From: Molanna angustata
Lineage: Eukaryota > Arthropoda > Insecta > Trichoptera > Molannidae
Length of the DNA: 64,000 bases
Direction of reading: 5' to 3'
NCBI GenBank assembly: GCA_963576475.1
Contig: OY754977.1
Span: forward strand, 16,440,033-16,504,032
Both the position numbers and the translations under genes were made by a program. A model generated the notes under the pieces. The model searched no databases. It had not been told where the DNA came from and saw nothing but the letters and a program-made list of their open reading frames with translations. This document shows, piece by piece, positions 36,187 through 47,014 of the stretch. Every line of letters starts with the position of its first letter. The first letter of the stretch is position 1.

Positions 36187-36365
36187 ATCGCCGTGGCAGA
36201 GTATGTAAGCCGTTTGGCTTCTATGCGGGCGTCCTGGGTTCGATCCCCAGCAGAGGAGAAATTTATTTAAATTCATTTTGGGCTGGCAACAGTGTGTAAC
36301 GTGAACGTTACGATTATATTGTACGGCCCCCATAGTTCAATTCCTAATGTATAATATTTCATAAA
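36187..36365 (+). mobile_element. tRNA-derived SINE, family D
   Basis: The tRNA-like head CGCCGTGGCAGAGTATGTAA has a B box GGTTCGATCCCC. The following GAGAAATTTATTTAAATTCA is shared with the minus-strand copy at 2121. The downstream part is different or decayed, so the 3' boundary is approximate. Confidence 0.6.
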
Positions 36366-36469
36366 CATTTTAAATTTCGCGCGCCTAGGAACGGCTTCGC
36401 AATAGTGGTGGTATTCATAAAAAACCTAAACATCATGTCTAGCGGAGTGTATTATTATTATTCGACCTG

Positions 36470-36481
36470 AACCCCTTACTT
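36470..36481 (+). repeat. left TSD of the I-group LINE
   Basis: AACCCCTTACTT, identical to 41855-41866 after the 3' A run. It fixes the element's 5' boundary at 36482. Confidence 0.95.
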
Positions 36482-36681
36482 GACAGTCTCGTCGGTTCAT
36501 TCGTAGCGATCGGTTGTGTTGTGTTGTTACATTGTGGTGTCCTACCTACAAACCTTGTTGCTGCTCAGCGAACAGATAAGATTTTATTGTTTCATTTTCA
36601 TTATTATTTACTTTTTATTTCACTCTGTTTTCTACATATTTTGTGTTATTTGTGTATTTCTCTACCGATTAATTTTTGGTG
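36482..36681 (+). promoter_or_regulatory. 5' UTR with presumed internal promoter of the LINE
   Basis: The element starts GACAGTCTCGTCGGTTCATT, directly after the TSD. I-type LINEs use internal, TATA-less RNA polymerase II promoters beginning at base 1. No TATA box sits upstream, and CAGT (36484-36487) and TCATT are initiator-like. The downstream-element match is weak. Promoter function is inferred from family knowledge, not shown by sequence alone. Confidence 0.4.
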
Positions 36682-38079
36682 ATGGAACAAGAGGAAAATA
36701 AACCGCCGGATCCCGGTATTAACTCGGATATAAATTATACTTCAGAATCAGATGCCAGTCAGGTATCTATTGCTAGTAAAAATAGAAAACGTAAACCTTT
36801 TCGTCATTCATCCGAGTCAATCCCAAACAAACAAAAAACTCACCCCGAAATAATAATTACCACCAATAACGACCCAAAAACTATAAATACCTTTTCACCG
36901 CCTAAATTGGAAATGGAATATGGACCTTCTTCTTCTTCTCCTTTTATTGTCCATATACAGAGATCGGAACAAGGCAAAACAATCCACCCCCTCGATTTCG
37001 GAAAATTTATTTTCATGCATAAATCTTTAAACATACAAATAATTGATGGGTCTATCAAATCGGAAGGCCGCTATAAAATATCGATTCAATTTAAAACTGC
37101 CATATCTGCCAACAATTTTGTTAAAAATATAGAGAACATTTCAAACAATAAATTTAAAGCATATATACCAACATTCAATTTGACGCGTATGGGACTGGTC
37201 AGAGGTATCCCGAGCGATTTACCCGAAGACGAGATAGTTGAGGCATTGAACGTACACACCAACATACCTAAAGTAGTTAAAGCCAGAAGATTGAACTACA
37301 AAGACACTTCAACGGGTACGTTAATATGGAAACCTTCACAGTCGGTGGTTGTTACTTTTGAGGGCCAAATTTTACCACCCAGGGTATTTTTATACTATAA
37401 TTCCTTACAAGTAGAAATTTACAAGTTTCCAACCATACAATGCTTCAACTGTTGTCGATTTGGACACTCTAAAACAGTATGCCGATCTTCTCCTCGATGT
37501 TACAATTGTGGAGAAAATCATTCATTCGAACAATGCCCAAATACTTCACAGGAACCAATCTGTCTCCATTGTTCTGGAAATCACACTGCAATTAGCACGG
37601 CCTGTCCAGAGTTATCAAGACAGAAAAATATCAAACAGACAATGGCAACAGATAATATATCATATTTTCAGGCCTCAAAACTCGTCCCACCCACAAAAAA
37701 ATCTTTTGCTGATATAACTTCCACCGCACCGTCAAGCACTCAACCTATTTCTCCACCTTCAACTTCATTTAAAAAAACCATATTTAAACCCTCAAAACCA
37801 AGATATATTTCTGCCCCCAACTATGACACAACCCAACACAATGCCTTACTATTTAACCAAAACGGACATTATTCATCACAGGCCCCTAACGGATGTGCCT
37901 TACCAAACATGAATTTACCAACTTCTAATTCAACCTCCCAAATTCAAAACGACAATTCATCATTTATTCAAACACTTATTTCTCTCCTTATATCTATATT
38001 AACAAATAACAATATTCAAACTCTTAATACAACCCTCCACAATGGCTCATCAAATTCACAATATCCTTCAATGGAATAG
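36682..38079 (+). CDS. LINE ORF1, gag-like nucleic-acid-binding protein
   Basis: 465 codons from the ATG at 36682 (MEQEENKPPDPGIN). In-frame codons immediately upstream (TTG, GTG) are not needed as starts. The N-terminal 75 residues are charged and low-complexity with a basic KNRKRK patch. Residues about 85-250 form a globular region like the RRM-type RNA-binding domain of such proteins. Three zinc knuckles follow: CFNCCRFGHSKTVC (about 254-267, CX2CX4HX4C), CYNCGENHSFEQC (273-285, CX2CX3HX4C) and CLHCSGNHTAISTAC (294-308, CX2CX3HX6C). The C-terminal third is rich in S, T, N and P. It should package the LINE RNA with ORF2. Its 3' end overlaps ORF2 by 38 bp in another frame. No breaks are seen. 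Confidence 0.93.
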   Translation: MEQEENKPPDPGINSDINYTSESDASQVSIASKNRKRKPFRHSSESIPNKQKTHPEIIITTNNDPKTINTFSPPKLEMEYGPSSSSPFIVHIQRSEQGKTIHPLDFGKFIFMHKSLNIQIIDGSIKSEGRYKISIQFKTAISANNFVKNIENISNNKFKAYIPTFNLTRMGLVRGIPSDLPEDEIVEALNVHTNIPKVVKARRLNYKDTSTGTLIWKPSQSVVVTFEGQILPPRVFLYYNSLQVEIYKFPTIQCFNCCRFGHSKTVCRSSPRCYNCGENHSFEQCPNTSQEPICLHCSGNHTAISTACPELSRQKNIKQTMATDNISYFQASKLVPPTKKSFADITSTAPSSTQPISPPSTSFKKTIFKPSKPRYISAPNYDTTQHNALLFNQNGHYSSQAPNGCALPNMNLPTSNSTSQIQNDNSSFIQTLISLLISILTNNNIQTLNTTLHNGSSNSQYPSME

Positions 38080-41000
38080 TAGAAGCGTCACAGCAAACAA
38101 ACCTGACTTCATATTTCTATTATCCACACACGAAATTCAAATTGCGTGCATTACTGAAACTTGGCTTGTACCAGGTTCAGTTTTCAATGTCCCAGGCTAC
38201 CTGTCTGTTAGATCCGACCGCAATGATGGGAGAGCTGGAACAGCTATCTTTATCAAATCTTCCATCCCATATAATCAAATTATTGTTCCAACTCACCCAT
38301 CATTACAAGTGGTTGCCGTTCAAGTGAATGGAGTTGTATATGTTTCCACATATATTCCTCCACATTCTCCATTTGACCCAATTTATTGGGATTCAATTGT
38401 GGATATGCTACCCTCACCATTTTATATATTAGGTGATTTCAATGCCCACTCTCCATCTTGGGGCAGTACACTATCAAATCGTTCGGGAAACCTCATTCTC
38501 TCATTTATAGATAAACATAATCTATGCATTCTAAATGACGGTTCACCAACTAGACTCACTCCACCAACTCAAAATGTGAGTGCTGTTGACCTCTCCATTT
38601 GTACAAATGATTTAGCCTCCACTTCTACATGGTCTATATCTGATGATCCCCTAGCAAGTGACCATTTTCCCATTATTATAAAAACCATCACAAAATCCAA
38701 AACAAAAACAGCCGTTAGTAAAAAAGGACATAATATAAGAAAAGCCAATTGGGATATATTCAATAAAACTATTAAAGATTCTACACCATCTTTTTTGTCA
38801 TCCGACATTACTCACAAAAATTCAGAACTTATGTCAATCCTCTACAAAGCTGCTGATATTAGTATTCCGAAGAGAAAAGCAGAATCGAAACGTATTCAAT
38901 GTGCCCCTTGGTGGGACAATGAATGCACGGAGGCTATCAAAATAAGAAAATTAGCTATGAAAAAGTACAGGAAAAATATGACGTTACAAAATTTTTTATA
39001 TGCTAAAAATATACAAGCAAATACAAAAAAAATACTCAGAAAGAAAAAGCGACAAGGCTGGTATAACTTTTGCAACACTCTTTCACCAGATACTCCTCTA
39101 TCAATAGTCTGGGATATGATCCGTCGCTTCAGAACATCATTATCCACTTCTAAGAAATATCTGCCAAATGGACACATTCTAGAAGCTTTTGTAAAGAGGC
39201 TTGCCCCACCATACGTCCCCAATGATACAGAAATAGAAATGCCAATCCTTCCTGCCCATTCTTTGTCTAAATCATGGTTAGATGGACCTTTTGAATATTC
39301 TGAACTCATTACCCCACTTAAAAATTTGAAAAATTCTTCGCCCGGAATGGACCTCATTCCTTATGCTTTTCTTCGAAATGCACCAGTAAATTTCCTTGAA
39401 CATTTATTAGAATTATATAATGGTTGTTTAAAAAACGGATACGTACCAAAAGACTGGAAAATACAACGAATAGTCCCTATTTTGAAACCTAACAAAGACC
39501 CTCAATCAGAATCTTCGTATCGGCCGATCGCATTATCACCAGTTTTCCTAAAAATTCTTGAGCATATAATAAAAAACCGTTTAGACTGGCATATTGAAAG
39601 GAACTGCCTTCTCCCGTCAATTCAATTTGGTTTTAGAAAAGGTAAATCGTGTTTAGATAACCTCAGTATCTTGATTTCAGATATCAAAATAGCTTTTTCC
39701 AAACAAGAGTTTGTTATTGCAGCATTTTTGGATATAAAATCTGCATATGATAACGTGATACTGTCTGTTTTAAGAAAAAAACTAGTAGATTTGGGTATTC
39801 CAATGAGTTTGGCAACACTTATTTATAACATGTTTGCTGAGAGAAAAATTGTAGCTGAAAATATTTATACCACGATTGATAGAATAGTTTGGAAAGGCTT
39901 AGCTCAAGGTTCGGTATTAAGCCCTATTTTATTTAATATATATTGTCAAGATCTTGTTACGGTAATAGAGGATATTTGCTCAATATTACAATTTGCCGAC
40001 GATATTGTCGTATATGTCTCCCACAAAAACGCACAAATTGCTGCAAAAAAATTGTCAAAAACATTAAGTCGAATAAACAAATGGCTTGAATCTAATGGTT
40101 TAGAACTTTCGCTCCAAAAATGCCAAGTAGTCGCCTTTTCGCGTAAACATAAACTTCCGGACATTTCTGTAAATATCGATGGTACAAACATTGCTATAAA
40201 GGACGAAATTAAATTTTTGGGTGTAATCCTTAATAGAAAACTATCGTGGAACTCTCATGTCAACTCAATTGTATCTAAATGCGAAAAAAACATTAATCCT
40301 TTGAGAGCTGTATCGAGAGTCTGGTGGGGTTCTCATCCATCAACAATGAAATTGCTCTATAATGCCATAGTTCGCAGTCACCTGGATTATGGTTGTTTTT
40401 TATTCGATCCTCTTCCTAAATACCTTGAATCCAAATTAGATAGAATACAGTCTAAATGTTTACGACTTATAATCGGAGCAATGGGATCTTCACCGATTAA
40501 TGCACTTCAGGTGGAGGGGTTAGATTCCCCACTTCACTTGAGACGTCAATATCTTTCAGACAAATTTGTTCTAAAACGACTTTCCCTTAATTCTCACCCA
40601 CTAACATCAAAGCTATCCACAATAACACATTTATGTCAATTAAAACGATATTGGTCAAAATCTTCCACTCCAATACTATGTAAAAGTTACACCCTTCTTA
40701 AATCAAAAATACTTGTCAATTGTTCGCATAATTATCTTCCTTACTATAAAACACCATATTTCGCAACAAAATTCATTCCCGATACATGTCCTTCTCTCGG
40801 TTTGGACAAAAACTGCAATCTTCCCTCCCAACTAATCAACAGTAAATTCGATGGCATTGTTCGTTCAAGATGGCCATCTCACGTTCAAATTTTTACTGAT
40901 GGATCCAAGCTTTCACCTAATAGCAACTCTGGAGCAGCATTTTATATTCCGTATAACAACACTAAAGGACTTTTCAAACTTCCACCCGAATGCTCAGTTT

Positions 41001-41743
41001 ATACAGCTGAGTGTTGGGCAATCAAAGAGGTCTTATCTATATGTCATACCCTCGATTCTTCTAATATTATAATATTCACCGACTCCCTTAGCGCTATCTA
41101 CTCTATATCTTCTAATTTATCTAGATCCCCTGACGATTACATACTTTGCGAAATAAAAAAGTATATATACAACCTTTTTACATCAAATATATATGTTACA
41201 TTTGTATGGTTACCAGCACATCGTGGTATAAATGGAAATGAAACTGTAGACCGTTTGGCAAAAGAAGCTACAACGATTGGCACTGAACCTCTTAATTTTG
41301 AGATTCCATTCCAAGATTTCACCACCTCAATCATTAAAAAGCGCCTCTTGACCGAATGGTCTAATGAATGGGAAGTGTCAAGCCGTGTGAAAGGGACTGC
41401 TTACAAAATTATACAGATAACAGTTCCATCCAAACCATGGTTTCATGGAAAAAAAATGTCAAAAAGGGATGTTTCAAACATATGCAGAATGAGAATTGGT
41501 CACTGCATGATCGCAAACCACCTTTACAAAATACACATAAGGGACAGTCCTTTGTGTGATTGTGGAGAGGTGGAAACGTTGGATCACGTTTTCATGGAGT
41601 GTCCAATTCACGATAAATTCGACTTTTATGCCAAGCTGCGTGTCCCTCTGCCTGTAAATATGTCGCATCTTCTCTCCCTAAATTCGACTAAAGTTCACTC
41701 AATTATATCAAAATTTCTTAATTTAAATGCAATAAATCTTTAA
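38042..41743 (+). CDS. LINE ORF2: endonuclease, reverse transcriptase, RNase H
   Basis: 1,233 codons, uninterrupted. The apurinic-type endonuclease spans about 5-215, with N12, E39, GDFNAHSPSW (D132, N134) and SDH (D207, H208). The RT spans about 470-740: SSYRPIALSP, QFGFRKGKSC, FLDIKSAYD (D564), GLAQGSVLSPILFN, FADD (D653, D654) and FLGVILNRKLSW. RNase H spans about 945-1075: FTDGSK (D953), YTAE (E990), FTDS (D1014) and LPAHRGINGNETVD (H1060, D1070). The C-terminus carries CDCG...LDH....CP (C1172, C1174, H1182, C1187), a zinc motif common in these proteins. All catalytic residues I can check are present. It would nick target DNA and copy its RNA there. The start ATG lies inside ORF1, so translation needs reinitiation or a ribosomal bypass. 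It could be active. Confidence 0.95.
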   Translation: MAHQIHNILQWNSRSVTANKPDFIFLLSTHEIQIACITETWLVPGSVFNVPGYLSVRSDRNDGRAGTAIFIKSSIPYNQIIVPTHPSLQVVAVQVNGVVYVSTYIPPHSPFDPIYWDSIVDMLPSPFYILGDFNAHSPSWGSTLSNRSGNLILSFIDKHNLCILNDGSPTRLTPPTQNVSAVDLSICTNDLASTSTWSISDDPLASDHFPIIIKTITKSKTKTAVSKKGHNIRKANWDIFNKTIKDSTPSFLSSDITHKNSELMSILYKAADISIPKRKAESKRIQCAPWWDNECTEAIKIRKLAMKKYRKNMTLQNFLYAKNIQANTKKILRKKKRQGWYNFCNTLSPDTPLSIVWDMIRRFRTSLSTSKKYLPNGHILEAFVKRLAPPYVPNDTEIEMPILPAHSLSKSWLDGPFEYSELITPLKNLKNSSPGMDLIPYAFLRNAPVNFLEHLLELYNGCLKNGYVPKDWKIQRIVPILKPNKDPQSESSYRPIALSPVFLKILEHIIKNRLDWHIERNCLLPSIQFGFRKGKSCLDNLSILISDIKIAFSKQEFVIAAFLDIKSAYDNVILSVLRKKLVDLGIPMSLATLIYNMFAERKIVAENIYTTIDRIVWKGLAQGSVLSPILFNIYCQDLVTVIEDICSILQFADDIVVYVSHKNAQIAAKKLSKTLSRINKWLESNGLELSLQKCQVVAFSRKHKLPDISVNIDGTNIAIKDEIKFLGVILNRKLSWNSHVNSIVSKCEKNINPLRAVSRVWWGSHPSTMKLLYNAIVRSHLDYGCFLFDPLPKYLESKLDRIQSKCLRLIIGAMGSSPINALQVEGLDSPLHLRRQYLSDKFVLKRLSLNSHPLTSKLSTITHLCQLKRYWSKSSTPILCKSYTLLKSKILVNCSHNYLPYYKTPYFATKFIPDTCPSLGLDKNCNLPSQLINSKFDGIVRSRWPSHVQIFTDGSKLSPNSNSGAAFYIPYNNTKGLFKLPPECSVYTAECWAIKEVLSICHTLDSSNIIIFTDSLSAIYSISSNLSRSPDDYILCEIKKYIYNLFTSNIYVTFVWLPAHRGINGNETVDRLAKEATTIGTEPLNFEIPFQDFTTSIIKKRLLTEWSNEWEVSSRVKGTAYKIIQITVPSKPWFHGKKMSKRDVSNICRMRIGHCMIANHLYKIHIRDSPLCDCGEVETLDHVFMECPIHDKFDFYAKLRVPLPVNMSHLLSLNSTKVHSIISKFLNLNAINL

Positions 41744-41854
41744 GAGATATTCTCATATAACAAATTGATTTCCTTTTAAATATACAAATATTCGTTTCGT
41801 CATGGCACAAATCACCCTCCTTATAGGGTGGGTTGCCTTATATATATAAAAAAA

Positions 41855-41866
41855 AACCCCTTACTT
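41855..41866 (+). repeat. right TSD of the I-group LINE
   Basis: AACCCCTTACTT follows the 3' A run, identical to 36470-36481. The first two bases could also belong to the tail. Confidence 0.95.
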
Positions 41867-42730
41867 CACCCCTCTCCTCCGCTCCCCGCTCGCGAACAAC
41901 GTCAAAAGTGTTTCATTTTAAATAAATTTAGAAATCCCCGTTCCGTACGATAAGTATTACATCAGCCAACGGCTGTAACGACCTCGTCTTTATAAGAAAA
42001 AATAGTAACTTTAGTTTCAAATCAAATTTCATAAAAGAGATAATTAATCAATATATAAAGGCATACTTCATGTCATAATTATCCTTTGTCATTTTTACTA
42101 ATGATTCCTAGTTCTGTCTATTTCGCTAAATAAGAAATATGTCCAGTAACATTGAATGTACACCACTTCAACTTTCCTGTTCCTCCTTTCCCCTCTCAAA
42201 AGATTCCGTCTGGATCATTTTAGAAACGGCCTATAATTCTGTAAAATAAGGTAAAAGTTAATAATCAATTTCGATAGGTGTCGTTTATTCAGTACGAATG
42301 CATCATACCTTTTCAGTAATGTAGTTCGATACTATCTTGCGGGATTCCTATTTGCCTTTTTATCTGTCATTTCGGGTACCCTGCGCGAGGCTATTTCTAT
42401 CGTAACTTTTAATTAGGATCTTTCTCATTATCTTTGCCATCACCTTCACGGCTGATTTTTCTTTCACCCTTTTTACAACAATCTTTCTTCTGCCGTACGA
42501 GTACTCTGTGCGAGGCTATTATTCTTTTTTTTCATATGTCAATCATCCAATAGTCAGTTCCAAAATAATCCTTCAAACAATCGACACGTATCGAACTCTC
42601 TGTTAAATTGTTTTCAAAGAAATTATTTTCTCGGCCGTCGGACGGCCGACCTAAGTGATAAATCCAAAGGGTTTCGCGCATTTTAAGTAAACCTTACAAA
42701 TGTTTATTTATATCCTTTAATATAATCCGA
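41867..42730. other. no gene; repeat-like, unclassified
   Basis: CT-rich and mixed sequence continuing the pre-insertion site of the LINE. The phrase GTGCGAGGCTATT (about 42515) and its relative GCGCGAGGCTATTTC (about 42383) recur. It may be the upstream part of the promoter-bearing element at 42738. Confidence 0.35.
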
Positions 42731-42737
42731 ATGTTAA

Positions 42738-42910
42738 GTGTCCGGACCATGTCTATATAAATAGATAATTCTTTGCACGATCGATCATCACGTCCACACG
42801 TGTCTGTTAATTACGTGAACTCCACAAGTATTGTTATTTATAGCTTTCATACAATGAAAGTATCCAGTGTCCGAACCATGTCTATATAAATCTGTTAATT
42901 TCAGTCAGTT
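42738..42910 (+). promoter_or_regulatory. duplicated TATA promoter-like module
   Basis: GTGTCCGGACCATGTCTATA at 42738 recurs as GTGTCCGAACCATGTCTATA at 42867, a 129-bp period, each with TATATAAAT. After the second copy, overlapping initiator-like TCAGTC and TCAGTT occur 20-24 bases downstream of the TATA. Repeated promoter modules like this are typical of LTR or LINE 5' regions. The transcript it would drive is unknown. Confidence 0.4.
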
Positions 42911-42929
42911 TAATAGAAGCAGTGAACGT

Positions 42930-43560
42930 TATTTTTATATCATACTTTCGCCGCTGACTGCGAATAAAATTCCTCAAATATACAGTGATAAATTTCAGCC
43001 ACAGTGTAAGCTTGTTCTGTAGTGTTAAGCCAAAGGCCAAATCCGATAAGTGAATCCCAGTTAATGTTTAACATACGCTACTTTCCCCGCCATGTTGCTT
43101 CTTCAACACCTCGGCATATCCGTATGCCCTGCCCATCTACGAAGCACCAGCTTCGTCGCTGTATTAAAATTGATGTCTCCATTCCGAGGACCTCGTTGGT
43201 TCTCAAGGTCAGCACCGGCCTGTAGAAGCCCCCTGTCAACCTCTCTATGATCCTGCTTGTGGAATAGTCTGACGTCCCCCTTCTCCAGGTTCTGATATGG
43301 ATCAGAACACCTTCCTGCTCTTCATGTTAGGGTTAATCCTAACCCCACGGACCGGCGACACATGCGTGTCCTCCAACACGCTTCTTCTAGTATCAACTTT
43401 GCTCGAGGCCGAGGAGGGCCCTCGATCGTCTTCTCTGCCCAAAATGTAAGTGTCTCTGTGATTGTGTTTTAATTGTTGAGGTTACAAAACCCAACTTCAT
43501 TCAGTGAAAGTGTTACTCCGCTCCCCATAGTTAAGTCACCCCCAAATATATCGTGACAAA
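42930..43560 (+). other. transcribed-looking GC-richer region, unidentified
   Basis: Composition rises to balanced GC at 43080-43450, with short frames (for example 43022-43225) but no recognisable domain. A GTAAGTGT splice-donor-like site follows AAAAT at 43446. With the TATA and initiator just upstream this could be the 5' leader of a decayed retroelement. A host exon is possible but unsupported. Confidence 0.3.
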
Positions 43561-44440
43561 TAAATTTAAGTAATCACTCACTCGGCACCATGTAAATTCT
43601 GTACTTATTATATAAATGATTTGGTTATTACTCTATTCACTATATATATGCTTCTCATGAATAACTTTTCAGTGACCAAAGAGATAATTTTATAATAATC
43701 CAACTGAAATAGAATGCACGGGTTACTATCATTCTTCATATCAATTGTATTTATAAAAGATCAAAACCTGTTTAGTCTTGGTGAATAATTAATTGCCTTA
43801 TTGTTGTACCTGTATAATTTGTTTACTCAAATGTCAAGCCATTAAATGAATAAAACTTAGCTCACCAAGCGATATAACATAATCATTTGTTATGTATAAT
43901 GTATATGGTTGAAGTTTAAAACTCAATCTACAAAAGTAGTAGTTATTTAATGTCAAAATCCTTTTAAGAAAACTTGGCTCAGTATTTTATGACACATACG
44001 CATGTGTAAGTTGTTATGTTTTCATACATATGAATATTCAATGGAGTTATATTTGTATACCCTGCTAAATCACAAATTAATGTTCTTCTCTTGGTTCATC
44101 TGTATCGAATAATAATGTTTCACTAATCTTACATATTTATCTTTTTGCTATAACATACTTGCATTCCACTGTAATATATCTGACATAATTTTTGATTTAC
44201 AATATATGCATCGTTGGATGTGTTTGACCGAACCTCACCGAATTTCATTTTACACATTAAGAATCCACATACCTAAACCTGAGAATATTGAGAGTCAAAG
44301 CTCCATATCAATACTCTATATACCAAAACTATTTTTTTAAAAATTATTTTTTTTCATCTACATACCGATGAGCTAGCCAGGCCAGGAACAGTAACGTTCT
44401 AAATCTCTTTGCTATAATATTTTATCTACTCACAAATTGG
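43561..44440. other. no recognisable feature
   Basis: AT-rich sequence without supportable features. Confidence 0.5.
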
Positions 44441-44596
44441 AAGTTACAAATGATTGGTACATATTGGACAACTCCCTGCTGTGGACTGTGCGGAACGCAT
44501 AGGGTAAGTAGAGAGGCCAATATTCCAAGCAAGGTAAAGGGTAATAAATTAACTTTGTATATGTTATCAAATAAATATATTAATAATATAACTTCC

Positions 44597-44820
44597 CCTC
44601 TTTCCCATATCACGTTACATTGGCTAAGCCCAACAGTGGGGCTGGTCGATATTAAATAAAGCACATATAATATTTATAATAACAACTATTTTAAAAACTA
44701 AGAAAACCTTCTTTCCCATATCACGTTACAAGTGATTGGTCGGAAGAAATTGCCATATGACATTGAAGTTGTCACTTGCGCAGAGTGCGAGGAAGTGTTT
44801 ATTATTATTATTACTATAGT
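44597..44820 (+). mobile_element. SINE family D 3' tail and local duplication
   Basis: CTTTCCCATATCACGTTACA occurs at about 44602 and 44710. The second is followed by GGTCGGAAGAAATTGC, CACTTGCGCAGAGTG and GAAGTGTTTATTATTATTA. That matches the 3' part of the SINE at 2121, including its ATT-type tail. The tRNA-like head is missing. Confidence 0.5.
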
Positions 44821-44869
44821 ATCATATATAGAATATTATATAGTAATGATCTCTATTAAGAAGTCAAAG

Positions 44870-45362
44870 AACAGACTAATAAAGCTGCAGTTATTTCCGG
44901 ATGCATGAGGGACACTGTTTGGGCCAATAAACATATGCTAGTTGAGAGTAAGGTTCTAATATAATATAAAACCTGCATCAGACCCATAGTGACTTATGAT
45001 GTAGAACCAAGGGCAGATAAGGTGAGAACAAAACAGCTACTCAGAACAACAGAGATGAAAACACTAAGACCTACATATCTTGGGCAGAACCCTCAGAGAC
45101 AGAATCCCCAACGAGGAGATCCGTAGAACCTGCAATGTGGAGGATATTGTAAGGTGGATCAGGAAAAGAAGACGATACTGGAGAGATCATGTTAAAAGAA
45201 TGAATCCAGAAAGGCTGCCAAAAATTGTAATGCGCGAAATACCAGAGAGACGCCGTCCACCGGGAAGACCATCAAAGAGATGGAGGGAGAGCTGAACATC
45301 TTCGTCCCAGGACCTGTAAAAACAGATCATAGATCTAAAAAAAGAGGAAGAAGAAGAAGACT
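44870..45362 (+). pseudogene. LINE 3' end, family C
   Basis: The first frame reads CIRPIVTYDVEPRADKVRTK and LLRTTEMKTLR. After a frameshift a 71-codon frame gives MGRTLRDRIPNEEIRRTCN, VEDIVRWIRKRRRYWRDHVK and MREIPERRRPPGRPSKRWRE. This is the same arrangement as the minus-strand remnant at 13045. It terminates in an AAGAAGAAGA run. One or two frameshifts inactivate it; otherwise it is fairly well kept. Confidence 0.85.
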
Positions 45363-46210
45363 ATACTATCATTGACTCCCAACAAGGAAATAATACATAA
45401 AATGGCACCAACTTTATGGGAGATTGTTGCTTGAAAGCATTTCAGAAAAAAAGTCGCTGATACGCAATGAATGCTCTTGTAATAAAAAAGAATATTTATT
45501 TAAATAAGCTTATAAACAAATACATTGTGGTTTTCGTTTGGATTTGAACTTGATCCAGTCAATGAACAAACGATACATTAATCATTTAATTTAATTTTTT
45601 GTATCGATTTTTTCATGCCCGTTTTCATGGTGTACCCAATAGGTAAATTCTTATTGAAATTCGTTCGTTCATTTGTCAACTTGAAATTGTTAATATTATA
45701 ATTAGTAGTTGCTTAGTTACTTAAGGGTCGATTTGTTATTCAAATGAGCCAACCTTTTTCATTTTCATTTAAATATCATTTTATCTCTATTGTGCGGCTA
45801 ATATAGTAATAACATCAAGCGATTCTCTCTCTTTCTCTTTCGTGCCTTTGCAAAGTGTTCTCGTCAATTTGAAATTTCGTTTATATCGCTCAAAAGATTT
45901 CCAAAATTATCATAAATTTTAGCAGAATCGCTAATTAAGGCAGTAATTTGGGTATGATTTGTATACTCGTCGCTTTATTTGAAATATGGTGATGACGTTG
46001 AACGTTGGGAGCGAGTGCTTTACCTGGAAATTGAGAAAAAGTGTCAATCATTCCGTTCAAAACAGTTTTGATATATTAAAGTGAAGATTATAATCAAAAT
46101 ATGTGTAATTATTACTCAAAATCTAAATTAGCGCCACACACTTCCGCAAACAAGATGTCGTATAATAATGTTCAAGTAAATTAACCACGTAATAAAAACA
46201 AATAAATGAA
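45363..46210. other. no recognisable feature
   Basis: AT-rich sequence without supportable features. Confidence 0.5.
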
Positions 46211-46214
46211 TATC

Positions 46215-46790
46215 TAATCTTCTTCTTCATCCACCCGTTGGAATCCAGTGTTGAACATACATAGGCCTCCCCCCTATTCTTCCACTCCTCGCTTTCCAGG
46301 ATACACCGCTTTCAATTGCTCCCTGACGTCCCACGCTTCTTTTTTCCTGTCTCGGACGCCACTCCAAGATTCTTTGGGTCCACCTTCCATCTGCATATCT
46401 GACAATGTGTCCTGCCCAGATCCATTTCAGAGTGGTGACTCTCTCGGCGACATCGGTAACATTGGTCTGTTATCCACCGTTCGGTTACATTGGTCTGTGT
46501 TATCCACCTATTAATTTTTCCATTTCGTAAAGAGATGTCGAACATCCTTCTCTCCATAGCCCTCTGTGTCACCACGAGCTTGTGCATTATAATAATATAT
46601 GTTCATTCAATACTGACGTTTCTGGTCCGTATGTAAGCACGGGAAGGATACAGAAGTCAAATAGGAATTTATTTATATCCAAATTTTGGGTATTTTAGGA
46701 TAAAAGACAGCTTTTCAAAAGCAGTCCAGGATTGACCTCGTCTCCTCTCAATCTCAGCATCCTGATTCAGATAATTTCTTATAACGAGTA
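46215..46790 (-). pseudogene. LINE 3' end, family E
   Basis: A minus-strand 91-codon frame reads LVVTQRAMERRMFDISLRNG, then WITQTNVTERW, later GRTHCQICRWKVDPKNLGVA. In another frame come SEEWKNRGEAYVCSTLDSNG and W. This fits the TQR-MER-ML-ISL-D---N-WIR ... GEAYVQQW ending of a common insect LINE family. There is a 24-bp duplication around CGGTTACATTGGTCTGTGTT, plus frameshifts. The catalytic RT is absent. Confidence 0.75.
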
Positions 46791-47014
46791 ACAAATACTA
46801 TGAATAAAAACAAATAAAAAAGGATACCTTCAGAGTTAAATTAGTGCTACATTTCAAAAATAAAAGGATACAGTAATTGTTATCCGTTCTATGGATGGAA
46901 CAGTCGAATAAAAACAAATGAATAAGGATACCTTCAGAATTAACCTAGTGCTACATTTCAAAATTAAAAAAAAACAATTATTGAAACACTGCTTGGTTGT
47001 AGTTAAGATAAAAA

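Larger units (their letters stand above)
36482..41854 (+). mobile_element. full-length I-group LINE retrotransposon
   Basis: This 5,373-bp element is bounded by the perfect 12-bp TSD AACCCCTTACTT (36470-36481, 41855-41866). It has a 200-bp 5' UTR, a gag-like ORF1 with three zinc knuckles, and an ORF2 with endonuclease, RT, RNase H and a C-terminal zinc motif. A short 3' UTR ends in TATATATATAAAAAAAAA. RNase H within ORF2 and a knuckle-bearing ORF1 place it in the I group (I, Nimb, R1, LOA and relatives). Closest family is my inference and needs a tree. Intact ORFs plus a perfect TSD imply a recent insertion that may still be competent. Confidence 0.93.

Noticed and set aside
38896..39357. 153-codon antisense frame in the LINE ORF2
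   Set aside because: Shadow of the real ORF2 on the opposite strand.
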